Source: Marinomonas balearica (GTDB lineage: Bacteria; Pseudomonadota; Gammaproteobacteria; Pseudomonadales; Marinomonadaceae). From it: DNA of 64,000 bases. The stretch lies in NCBI RefSeq assembly GCF_004362145.1, contig NZ_SNXC01000011.1, positions 112,438 through 176,437 of the forward strand, written 5' to 3'. Below the pieces are notes generated by a model. The model saw only the letters and a list, made by a program, of their open reading frames with translations, ran no database searches and was not told the origin of the DNA. This document shows positions 35,512-43,380 of this stretch, in pieces. A program made the translations under genes and the position numbers. The stretch's first letter is position 1, and each line of letters opens with the position of its first letter.

Positions 35512-36081
35512 ATGAAGAAAGTTCCTTTTCAAGCAGTTGCGCCCATACTCAAACACTTTGAACTGTCTGATGACGTGGTTGAAACGGTCGATCCAGCGTT
35601 GTCGCCTGAGCAGTTGGTTACGCATCTTCTTAAGTTGGAAGCCAATATTGATCTCGCCAATTTTTGGGCACATGCATTGCCAATGCGAGAGTCTATTTGG
35701 TGGGCGTGTATTGGCGTTAGCAAGCGAACAGAGGTATTGAAACCACTTGAAAAACAAGTGCTTGATGCATCTCTTGCATGGGTGAAAAACCCTACAGAAC
35801 CGCTCAGAAGACAAATTGAAGTTTTGATTGAAAAACTTCCGAATGAAAGCGCTTCAAAGTGGCTTGGTATGGCGGTTTTTTGGAGCGGATCGGGCAGTAT
35901 CGCTCCAATTGATAACCCGATTGTTATGCCTGCCGAATTTTTGTATGCAAAAGCAGTAGGAGGAGCGGTCAACACCGCCGCTGCGCTGCCTGAATGGGAC
36001 GGCTATAAGTTGTTTTATAAAGACGTTTTTCGCTCTGCAATGGATTTGGCGAACGGCGGAACGGGAACAGTTGAAGGTTAA
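35512..36081 (+). CDS. T6SS-linked protein of the DUF6931 type
   Basis: Soluble protein of 189 residues between vgrG and PAAR. It is mostly helical with conserved aromatic patches: LANFWAHALPMRESIWWACIGV, ASLAWVKNPTEPLRRQIEVL, SASKWLGMAVFWSGSGSIAP and YLYAKAVGGAVNTAAALP-like text. I recall such proteins next to PAAR genes under DUF6931. Position and lack of a signal peptide suggest a loading adaptor or chaperone for PAAR or its cargo. The vgrG stop ends 2 bases before its ATG; a GTG one codon earlier is possible. Confidence 0.65.
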   Translation: MKKVPFQAVAPILKHFELSDDVVETVDPALSPEQLVTHLLKLEANIDLANFWAHALPMRESIWWACIGVSKRTEVLKPLEKQVLDASLAWVKNPTEPLRRQIEVLIEKLPNESASKWLGMAVFWSGSGSIAPIDNPIVMPAEFLYAKAVGGAVNTAAALPEWDGYKLFYKDVFRSAMDLANGGTGTVEG

Positions 36082-36093
36082 TAGGGGAACAAA

Positions 36094-36393
36094 ATGCCTT
36101 GTGCAGCACGTTTGACAGATATGCATACATGTCCAATGCAGACACCTGCGGTACCGCCGATTCCACATGTTGGAGGGCCAATAGTAAGCCCCGGTGCGCC
36201 GACGGTACTGATATGCAAAATGCCTGCGGCAAAAATGGGAGATATGTGTGTCTGCGTAGGTCCTCCAGACAGCATTATTAAGGGAAGTGCGACGGTATTG
36301 GTGAGTAAAATGCCTGCTGCGCGAATGGGAGATACGACTGCACACGGTGGATCCATTGTCATTGGGGCGCCAACGGTACAGATCGGTGGATAA
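36094..36393 (+). CDS. PAAR-repeat spike tip protein
   Basis: Small cone-shaped tip that caps VgrG, 99 residues, consisting only of a PAAR domain: AARLTDMHTCPMQTP, GGPIVSPGAPTVLICKMPAAKMGDM and the second half GSATVLVSKMPAARMGDTTAHGGSIVIGAPTVQIGG. His11 and cysteines in the opening CP/CVCVG regions supply zinc ligands. It has no C-terminal toxin domain, so any effector must bind it non-covalently; the next gene is the candidate. RBS agggga 8 bases upstream. Confidence 0.93.
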   Translation: MPCAARLTDMHTCPMQTPAVPPIPHVGGPIVSPGAPTVLICKMPAAKMGDMCVCVGPPDSIIKGSATVLVSKMPAARMGDTTAHGGSIVIGAPTVQIGG

Positions 36394-36418
36394 TAAAGTA
36401 GATTAGAGGTAAACAAAG

Positions 36419-37504
36419 ATGCCAATTAAATACACCCGTGGAGAAATAGTCTCACAAACCACTTTAACCCCACCAACTGATCCTCGTGGGCAAATTGATG
36501 AGCTTTTGGAGCAAGCCGCTTTGGCAAACGCGAAGTTGCAAGAGTTTATGCGAAAGTTGAGCAATAACGTTAAAAACGAACAAGGTAAAGCGATTGCTTA
36601 TAAGCGGGCACCTCTAAAAACGAAGCAACGAGTAGCGGAAAAGTGCGGTATTGATTTAGCTAATCCTGCCAATGACAAATCGGGCATGAAGTCTCCATTT
36701 GAAGTTAAAGACATTGCCCGAGCAACGATTGTCTTTACGACAGTGGCTCAAATGCTGGCGTTTCGTGATTACATCTACCATTGCGAAGAATACTCGTCGC
36801 TCAAGTCAAAGCAGAGTCCTGCGGTTAAAGACCTTTGGGCGAAGGGAATAGAAGACGAGTATAAAGATATCAAATTCTTCCTTAAGGTCATGATTAAGTA
36901 TAAAGGTCACGATATCCCTCACATCGTAGAGTTACAGTTGAACGTTAGCCAAATGTCCCGTGGCAAAGCATATGGTCATGCGTTTTACAATTTATCTCGA
37001 CTTGCAGAAAAAGAGGGAAAGAATGTTTTTTTACCGAGTGATGTGGCATGCACGATTGTTGTACCAACTAAGATCACAGGCAAAACAGGCAATAAATTAA
37101 GAACGGCGATTACCCAATGTCGCAGTTTAGCGCAGGGTGATCAAGAAATAATGCTAGCGACGAACATCCTTTCTAAAATGCTCCAGAAGAACTTGAAAAT
37201 GGCTCAGGATGTGAAAAAAGGCGCAGACGATGATAATAGCGGTTCTGCTAATTCATCGAGTCCGGCAGCGGCTGCAGCTCCTGCCCCTTCTTCTCCTGCA
37301 AACCCTTATGACTATGTGAATAGTGCTAAACCATTGACGATCAAATGTGGTCCGTACAATGCGAAAAAGGCTGAGCAGCAAGACTCGGGACCAGCACAAG
37401 CTTGGGCGATTTCACGATTATCTAGTTTTGTATGGAGCCACTTTACGGCTTGTCAGGCTAAGCCAGGTGTGACGGGAACGGCTGCTAACATTCATGCTAA
37501 CTAG
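36419..37504 (+). CDS. Putative T6SS effector with RelA/SpoT-like synthetase domain
   Basis: Protein of 361 residues directly behind PAAR. Residues about 60-200 resemble an RSH (p)ppGpp-synthetase fold: basic YKRAPLKTKQRV (about 61-72), VKDIARATIVF with Asp98, and IVELQLN with Glu171 in the place of the EIQLR catalytic glutamate, followed by MSRGKAYGHAFYNLSR like the conserved H-x2-Y helix. An Ala/Pro/Ser linker (about 255-285) leads to a 75-residue C-terminal region of unknown type. No signal peptide. The known Pseudomonas effector Tas1 makes (p)ppApp with a related fold; this match is from motif reading only. No obvious immunity gene follows; tssA is next. Confidence 0.55.
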   Translation: MPIKYTRGEIVSQTTLTPPTDPRGQIDELLEQAALANAKLQEFMRKLSNNVKNEQGKAIAYKRAPLKTKQRVAEKCGIDLANPANDKSGMKSPFEVKDIARATIVFTTVAQMLAFRDYIYHCEEYSSLKSKQSPAVKDLWAKGIEDEYKDIKFFLKVMIKYKGHDIPHIVELQLNVSQMSRGKAYGHAFYNLSRLAEKEGKNVFLPSDVACTIVVPTKITGKTGNKLRTAITQCRSLAQGDQEIMLATNILSKMLQKNLKMAQDVKKGADDDNSGSANSSSPAAAAAPAPSSPANPYDYVNSAKPLTIKCGPYNAKKAEQQDSGPAQAWAISRLSSFVWSHFTACQAKPGVTGTAANIHAN

Positions 37505-37530
37505 ATGCTCTGTTTCTTCGAGGAACTGTA

Positions 37531-38913
37531 ATGTTTGACGATTTAATACATCCTATATCCGACGATCAACCTAGCGGTGAATATCTTAAAGATAATCGCA
37601 CTTTGTACCGTGGGTATCGCAATGCGTTCAATATGGCGCAGTCATCGTTTCGACAGTTAGTAGAAACCCCAGATGCCGTAGAAGATGCAGAAGCTGTAAA
37701 CGCAAACTCGGAGAACTGGGGAAACTTAGCCGACGAATGTAAAAAATGTCTCAAAGAAACGTCAAAAGACGTAGAGATGTTTTCATGGTTTACCGTTTCA
37801 CAATTGTTCTCAAACGATCCATTTAACGGGTTAGCAGGCGCATTAACGGCATTTGAAAAGGTCGTTGAGTCTAATTGGGATACGTTACAGCCTACGTTGC
37901 CTGAAAAAAAGCGTAAAGGGGAAACTGACGAGGCTCAGGCAAAAGAAATTGCAGAGTTTCGAGTTAAGCCGTTGTTGCAATTGGTAGGCGACACAGCAGA
38001 AAGTGGCCTTCTATATATGCCATTGCAAATGTTGCCGCTAGTAGGAGAAACCGACTACGGCGTATTTTTTAAGGCGGAGAAATCAGGCGGACTAAATCTC
38101 TTAAAAGAAGCCGCTGTCGCCGCAATGGCAGATGAACGTTCAGTAGTAGAAGAACGCATTCTTGCATTAGGTGAAGCGATGGAAGCGCTCATTAAGCTTG
38201 AGAAAACGCTGTCTGAAAAGTGTTTCGCGGTTGGCGCTCAATCTATCAGCTTCCGCTTTGTAAAGGATTCTATTGAGCGTCTACTCAATGCAATTAAATA
38301 CATGGTCGGCGATCAATTTGCACGTTGGCCTTTGGATCCTGAGCCGGAAGAAGTGCCTGTACCGGAAACGAACACGATACAAGCAACTGATGAAATGCCA
38401 ATGTCAGTGGCCGATCTATCCACTGGTGCAGCGCAACCTGTAGCACAAAATGGCGCGCCAATGGGCGTACCTGTAGCGGCATTTTCCAGCGCGGGTGCGG
38501 TTGCATCCAGAGAACAGGCGTTATCGCAATTGCAAAGTATCGCGGATTACTTTTTAGAAACAGAGCCGCACAGCCCAATTTATTTATTGCTTAAGCGCGC
38601 GATCAGGTGGGGAGGGATGTCTTTGCCCGAATTGCTTGCCGAATTGGTCGGAGACAACGGATCTGTGCACCAGCGTATTGAACAACTTGCAGGTTTGGAA
38701 AGTGCCGAGCACGAATCCAATATCAAACCTACGGCTATGTCGACAGTCGGCGCCGTTTCACATGCAACAGCTGCGGCACCAAGTGCAGTAGCGACAGCAT
38801 CGAAACCGGCAGAACCTTCTATACCGACGATGCCAGTGGAAGAGAAAAAAGAAGAGAATTCAACATCGACAGACAGCGGCACGAGCAGCGGTCTGTCTGC
38901 AATTGAATGGTAG
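37531..38913 (+). CDS. tssA: T6SS assembly protein TssA
   Basis: Cap/baseplate organiser of 460 residues with the ImpA N-terminal domain: LIHPISDDQPSGEYLKDNRTLY, then WGNLADECKKCLKETSKDVEMFSWFTVSQL. The middle is helical, followed by an Ala/Pro-rich linker and a second helical segment (REQALSQLQSIADYFLETEPHSPIYLLLKRAIRWGGMSLPELLAELV), the usual C-terminal VasJ/TssA extension. The tail (after about 405) is low complexity Ala/Ser/Glu. Start ATG behind gaggaa; it begins 27 bases after the putative effector. Confidence 0.92.
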   Translation: MFDDLIHPISDDQPSGEYLKDNRTLYRGYRNAFNMAQSSFRQLVETPDAVEDAEAVNANSENWGNLADECKKCLKETSKDVEMFSWFTVSQLFSNDPFNGLAGALTAFEKVVESNWDTLQPTLPEKKRKGETDEAQAKEIAEFRVKPLLQLVGDTAESGLLYMPLQMLPLVGETDYGVFFKAEKSGGLNLLKEAAVAAMADERSVVEERILALGEAMEALIKLEKTLSEKCFAVGAQSISFRFVKDSIERLLNAIKYMVGDQFARWPLDPEPEEVPVPETNTIQATDEMPMSVADLSTGAAQPVAQNGAPMGVPVAAFSSAGAVASREQALSQLQSIADYFLETEPHSPIYLLLKRAIRWGGMSLPELLAELVGDNGSVHQRIEQLAGLESAEHESNIKPTAMSTVGAVSHATAAAPSAVATASKPAEPSIPTMPVEEKKEENSTSTDSGTSSGLSAIEW

Positions 38914-38972
38914 TTATTTTAACGTGCAAAAGTCATTTAACGACATATTAACTAAAGTAAAGGGGTAATATC

Positions 38973-39497
38973 ATGGCTTCTATCTACATGCGAATTGATG
39001 GATTAAACGACATCAAAGGTGCTGCAACAATAGGCGAGATCGGTGGTAAAAAAGGCTTTTTTGCAATCGATACTATGCACTGGGGCGCAAACCGTGGTGT
39101 GAGTGTTGATGTAGGTAATGCAAACAACGCTGACAAAGGCATGGTGTCTTTGGATGCGATCGGTGTGTCTCGTCTTTCCGATGGCGCATCTCCACATTTG
39201 ACAACCTTTCTATTTGCTCCAGGCGCAGAAGGTAAAACAGTAGAAATCCTATTGACTAAACCTTCACGTGACGGTTCAGGTGCGGATCCTTATCTAGTTC
39301 TTACACTAGAAAAAGCACGTATCGCAAGTTACAACATTGCAGGTTCTGACGGCAACCTACCATCAGAAGATTTGACTTTGACCTACACTACTTTAACGAA
39401 AGTTTACTATCAGGAAGGCGACGGCGGCAAAATCGAAAAAGGCGATACCGTTAAGTTCGACTGTACTACAGGTAAGCTTGAGTCAAAAGCGAAATAA
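38973..39497 (+). CDS. hcp: Hcp tube protein
   Basis: Hexameric inner-tube subunit (TssD) of 174 residues: MASIYMRIDGLNDIKG, GFFAIDTMHWGANRGVSVDVG, VGVSRLSDGASPHLTTFLF-type middle and LTLTYTTLTKVYYQEG near the end. It is preceded by a 59-bp gap with aaaggggt as ribosome site; many Hcp genes have an additional promoter at this place, but I see no clear one. Codon use looks optimised relative to neighbours, consistent with high expression. Confidence 0.95.
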   Translation: MASIYMRIDGLNDIKGAATIGEIGGKKGFFAIDTMHWGANRGVSVDVGNANNADKGMVSLDAIGVSRLSDGASPHLTTFLFAPGAEGKTVEILLTKPSRDGSGADPYLVLTLEKARIASYNIAGSDGNLPSEDLTLTYTTLTKVYYQEGDGGKIEKGDTVKFDCTTGKLESKAK

Positions 39498-39520
39498 ACT
39501 AGATAGCGAGGAGAAGCAAC

Positions 39521-40018
39521 GTGGCCTTAAATTCGCAGCATAAACGTGTCAGTAAAAACCGTGTAAGCATCACTTATGATGTAGAAACAAATGGCGCAGT
39601 TGAAAACAAAGAACTGCCATTTGTTATGGGTGTTATAGGGGATTTTTCTGCACACAAAGAAGATCGTGAAGAGTTGGAGGATCGTACCTTCTATCAGATC
39701 GATAAAGACAATTTTGATACGGTTCTTAACCGAGTTGGACCGGAACTTAAATTAAAAGTTGATAATACTTTATCGGATGATGGCAGCCAGTTTGAGGCGG
39801 CATTGTCTTTCTCTTCAATGAAAGATTTTGAACCAGACTCTTTGATCGAACAAGTGGACCCTTTGAAGAAACTGGCAGAGACTCGTCAGCAACTAAAGAC
39901 ACTGCTTTCTAAGGCAGACCGCTCACGCGATCTTGAGAAGCTTTTGAAAGAAGTGCTGCAAAGCGCGGACCAAATCAACGCATTGTCTAGCGAGCTTGGC
40001 ATCGAGAAAGGAGAATAA
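39521..40018 (+). CDS. tssB: T6SS sheath small subunit TssB
   Basis: VipA-type contractile sheath subunit of 165 residues. Signature segments are RVSITYDVETNGAVENKELPFVMGVIGDFSAH and FTVLNRVGPELKLKV-like text, then EAALSFSSMKDFEPDSLIEQV and a C-terminal helix that docks into TssC. Start is GTG at 39521 with ggag 8 bases upstream. It ends 2 bases before tssC. Confidence 0.95.
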   Translation: MALNSQHKRVSKNRVSITYDVETNGAVENKELPFVMGVIGDFSAHKEDREELEDRTFYQIDKDNFDTVLNRVGPELKLKVDNTLSDDGSQFEAALSFSSMKDFEPDSLIEQVDPLKKLAETRQQLKTLLSKADRSRDLEKLLKEVLQSADQINALSSELGIEKGE

Positions 40019-40020
40019 AC

Positions 40021-41499
40021 ATGAGTGCAGAATTAGAAAATCAAACAGGTGCTGAGGCAGAAGCGGGTTCCGCAAGTCTGTTGGATCGTGCGATTGCTGC
40101 GACGACTCAAACTCCTGCTGACACGACTAAAGAACTGTTTTCAGTTTTAGCAGAGCAAGCGTTAGACGGTACGGTTACTTGGGATAAGAACGTAACCAAG
40201 ACGATCGAAAATGCGATTGCAGAAATCGACAAGCAAATGTCGAAGCAACTTTCAGCGATCATGCAGCAAGATGAGTTCCAGAGTTTAGAAGGTTCTTGGC
40301 GCGGTCTAAACAAGCTTGTTAAAGAAAGTGAAACAGGCAGAACGCTGAAAATCAAACTGGTAGATTTCAGCAAAGATGAGTTGCTTGAGCAATTTGAAGA
40401 TGCGCCTGCTGTTGATCGCAGTCCTTTGTTTGATGCTTTGTACCAAAAAGAGTTCGGCACCGCAGGTGGTGAGCCTTACGGAGCATTGATTGGAGATTAC
40501 ACTTTCTCTCATCAAGATGAAGATGTTGCTTTGTTGCGTTACATGGGTGAAACCGCTGCTGCGAGTCACGCGCCTTTTGTCGCTGCTGCCAACCCACAAA
40601 TGTTTGAATTCGATTCGTTCGAAACATTTGATGAAGGCAAACCTGTTGCGGCGGGTTTTGATTCCCCAGCATACGCTTCATGGAATGCATTTAGAGAAAG
40701 CGATGATTCTCGTTATGTAGTGCTTACACTTCCTCAAACACTTTCTCGCTTGCCATACGGCGCGAAAGGCTTGGGCACAGAGGCATTTGATTACGAAGAG
40801 CTTGCTGTTGATTCCGACGGTAATCCAAAACCGAAAGACAACTCTGAGTTAGTTTGGTCAAACGCTGCTTATGATCTAGGTCTTAAGATGAACCAAGCGT
40901 TTACTGCTTACGGTTGGTGTACTGCAATCCGTGGCCTTGAAAACGGCGGTAAGGTTGAAAACCTTCCTAACCTAACTTACAAGTCTTTAGCGGGTGACCT
41001 GCAACAGCAATGTCCAGTTGAGGTGAACTTGACTGATGAGCGTGAGAAAGAGCTTAGTGATCTTGGATTCATGCCTTTAGTACATTACAAGAATACGAAC
41101 TATGGCGTTTTCATCGGCAGCCAGACAACTCAAAAACCAAAAGTGTTTGCAGACCCAGATGCAACTGGTAATGCTGCGATTTCTGCGCGTTTACCGTACA
41201 TCATGGCAAGCAGCCGTATTGCTCATTATTTGAAAGTAATGGGTCGTGACATGTTAGGTTCTAACTTGGAAGCGAATGACATTCAGAAAGATCTACAAAC
41301 TTGGATTGATCAATATACGAATTCAGGTGCGGTAGGTAATTCCGAACGTTCTAAGACACCATTGTGTGAGTCGCAAATCCAAGTTGTAGAGCAACCTGGT
41401 CGCCCAGGTGCATACTCGGCTGTTGCACATCTTCGCCCATGGCTACAAATGGAAGAATTGACAACTTCTGTTCGTATGGTAACGAAGATTCCTGGTTAA
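40021..41499 (+). CDS. tssC: T6SS sheath large subunit TssC
   Basis: VipB-type sheath subunit of 492 residues that forms the contractile sheath with TssB. It shows LDRAIAATTQT, FQSLEGSWRGLNKLV, EFGTAGGEPYGALIGDYTFSH, FLTLPQTLSRLPYGA-like and the C-terminal SRIAHYLKVMGRDMLGSNLEANDIQKDLQTW, with AHLRPWLQMEELTTSVRMVTKIP as final signature. A second, more divergent member follows. Confidence 0.96.
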   Translation: MSAELENQTGAEAEAGSASLLDRAIAATTQTPADTTKELFSVLAEQALDGTVTWDKNVTKTIENAIAEIDKQMSKQLSAIMQQDEFQSLEGSWRGLNKLVKESETGRTLKIKLVDFSKDELLEQFEDAPAVDRSPLFDALYQKEFGTAGGEPYGALIGDYTFSHQDEDVALLRYMGETAAASHAPFVAAANPQMFEFDSFETFDEGKPVAAGFDSPAYASWNAFRESDDSRYVVLTLPQTLSRLPYGAKGLGTEAFDYEELAVDSDGNPKPKDNSELVWSNAAYDLGLKMNQAFTAYGWCTAIRGLENGGKVENLPNLTYKSLAGDLQQQCPVEVNLTDEREKELSDLGFMPLVHYKNTNYGVFIGSQTTQKPKVFADPDATGNAAISARLPYIMASSRIAHYLKVMGRDMLGSNLEANDIQKDLQTWIDQYTNSGAVGNSERSKTPLCESQIQVVEQPGRPGAYSAVAHLRPWLQMEELTTSVRMVTKIPG

Positions 41500-41524
41500 T
41501 AGTGTATTAGCTGGATGTTTAAAG

Positions 41525-42964
41525 ATGGGTGAGAGTATGCTGAGCTTGCAGTTGCAATCAGATTTGTGTGATCTCGATACCAAAGAGCAAGGCTTTTTAG
41601 AAAAGGCATTGCTGCTTTTGGTTAAGCTGGATCCACAGATTTTGCTGAATCGCGACACGCTATTTGCGGCCGTGTCTCGGCTGATTGCCGAGATCGATAC
41701 GCGCGTTTCGTCGCAAGTGTCAAAGCTGCTTCATCACCCTGAATTTAAACAATTGGAAGCTGCGTGGCGAGGTGTCGAAGCGTTGACATCTTTGCCCGTT
41801 AGCGACCAAAAAAACCGAGTTAAGATTTTAGATTTATCTTGGCATGACCTTTCGTATGAGCTCAATAATGCGCTGACGATACGTCGCTCTTATTTATACA
41901 ACTTGATTGGTAACAAAGAGCTAAATACGCCCGGAGGTCAGCCGTTTGGCATGATCGTAGTCGATCATGCATTATCCACCGATTTAGACAGTGATTTCGA
42001 CGACCTATACACGGCAGAGTTATTGGCTAACCTTGGTGATTTGTGTCTTTGCCCTTTTATTTTATCGCCCGCAGACGACTTTTTTGGTGAAGAAGGGGCT
42101 GATTGGGCATCAGATACACGTCGTGTCAAAAAAATTCTAGAAGGGCCTGATTTTGTTGCGTGGCAGCATTTAAGGAAGCAGTCGGTATCTCGTTTTCTCG
42201 GCGTTACTTTGCCTAAGGTAAAAATGAGAACGGAGTACGCGCCTCAGCCGTTTTCTGGAATTATGTTTACCGAAGATGAGGAGTATAAACCGGGTCTTTG
42301 GGGGAACTCAGCATTTCTGTTTGCCTCGATTGCGATGCGGGAGTTTAACCGTATTAACTGGTTTGGCTTTATGAAATCTCGGTGGCAAGACAAGTATTAC
42401 GGTGCATTAGTGAATGTACCGCCGAATGGCATGGGGTCGTTTGCAACCCTATCACCGTGTCCGGACATTCGTATCATTACGGATATGGGTAACTTTTATT
42501 CCGATCAGGGGTTCATTCCTCTTTGCCACAGTTTGACCACAGATAAGTACTTTTTCCGTGGAAATAATTCAATTTGGAATCATTCTAAAGACGACGCTGA
42601 AGCGGTAATGGGGCAGATCCAAACCACACTTATGATTTGTCGTATCGCCCATTATTTGAAGGTTCAAATTCGTGGCATGATTGGTAATTTCCAGACCGCA
42701 GAAGAGTGTGAAAACTTTTTAAATAACTGGCTGGATCGGTACTCTAGTAATCTTTTTAATGCTGATGAAGCAACCTTGGCAAAATATCCATTGAGCAGAG
42801 GCCGAGTAGAGGTAAAAGAAATCGAAGGGCAGCAAGGGCGTTATACTTGTGATGTTTTAGTTCAGCCTCAGTATCAGTTTGATAATGTATGTGGTGAGGT
42901 GCTCTTGTCCACAGATTTGGGTTCAGAAACCTCTGGATATGGACATATTGGAGGCCGAGCATGA
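41525..42964 (+). CDS. Second TssC-family protein (ImpD-like)
   Basis: Paralogue of TssC, 479 residues, retaining FKQLEAAWRGVEALT, NTPGGQPFGMIVVDHALS, FLGVTLPKVKMRTEYAP and ICRIAHYLKVQIRGMIGNFQTAEECENFLNNWL but with a different C terminus (YQFDNVCGEVLLSTDLGS). Agrobacterium-type clusters carry such a pair (tssC40/tssC41, impC/impD). Whether it joins the sheath or helps the baseplate is not known. Its stop overlaps the tssE start by 4 bases. An alternative start is the ATG at 41537. Confidence 0.88.
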   Translation: MGESMLSLQLQSDLCDLDTKEQGFLEKALLLLVKLDPQILLNRDTLFAAVSRLIAEIDTRVSSQVSKLLHHPEFKQLEAAWRGVEALTSLPVSDQKNRVKILDLSWHDLSYELNNALTIRRSYLYNLIGNKELNTPGGQPFGMIVVDHALSTDLDSDFDDLYTAELLANLGDLCLCPFILSPADDFFGEEGADWASDTRRVKKILEGPDFVAWQHLRKQSVSRFLGVTLPKVKMRTEYAPQPFSGIMFTEDEEYKPGLWGNSAFLFASIAMREFNRINWFGFMKSRWQDKYYGALVNVPPNGMGSFATLSPCPDIRIITDMGNFYSDQGFIPLCHSLTTDKYFFRGNNSIWNHSKDDAEAVMGQIQTTLMICRIAHYLKVQIRGMIGNFQTAEECENFLNNWLDRYSSNLFNADEATLAKYPLSRGRVEVKEIEGQQGRYTCDVLVQPQYQFDNVCGEVLLSTDLGSETSGYGHIGGRA

Positions 42965-43380
42965 GCTTCTGGGGAACCTTCATCGACAAAGGTGCTAGCA
43001 ATGATTCATTGTTAGAATCGATTCGTTATCAGCTTACCTCATTGCTTAACTCTGAAGCGCCAATGCGTTTTTTACCTGAAGGTTTTTCGGAGGTCGCTGC
43101 GTCTAATTTCAGTTTTGGCCTCGACAGTGCCCATAGTATAAGCAGTCAAATTAATCACGATCAGTTTGCGCGTTCACTTGAGAAGTGGATTCGAACGTTT
43201 GAACCTCGCCTTACTGATGTCAGTGTGTTCATAGAAGAAAGCGACCCTACCAAAAATATTATGAGTTTCTCTTTGATGGCAAAAGTAGACACCGGTGCTG
43301 GTAGCCATGTCTTCTTATTTGACTCGAACATCAGTCTTTCAAATCAGGTCGCCAATATGGAGGGGCAGGAAGTTGTCTGA
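42961..43380 (+). CDS. tssE: T6SS baseplate protein TssE
   Basis: gp25-like baseplate wedge protein of 139 residues that nucleates sheath assembly. Expected segments: LLESIRYQLTSLLNSE followed by the SNFSFGLDSAHSI equivalent of the family YGLPDF-type loop and EKWIRTFEPRLTDVSVFIEE. It overlaps the upstream tssC-like gene (ATGA) and the tssF start by 8 bases, so the three are translated together. Confidence 0.9.
   Translation: MSFWGTFIDKGASNDSLLESIRYQLTSLLNSEAPMRFLPEGFSEVAASNFSFGLDSAHSISSQINHDQFARSLEKWIRTFEPRLTDVSVFIEESDPTKNIMSFSLMAKVDTGAGSHVFLFDSNISLSNQVANMEGQEVV

Noticed and set aside
35529-36425. Long minus-strand frames opposite the DUF6931-like and PAAR genes
   Set aside because: They mirror Gly/Ala/Met-rich codons of the PAAR gene and have no plausible start sites or motifs; considered as an immunity gene but not supportable.
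40107-40690. Overlapping minus-strand frames inside tssC
   Set aside because: Several frames at once are open on the opposite strand because of codon bias of this highly expressed gene; no ribosome sites.
43295-43380. Apparent frame conflict between tssE and tssF
   Set aside because: The open frame of tssF reaches back into tssE, but a TTG with a good ribosome site at 43373 gives the family N terminus. No frameshift is needed.
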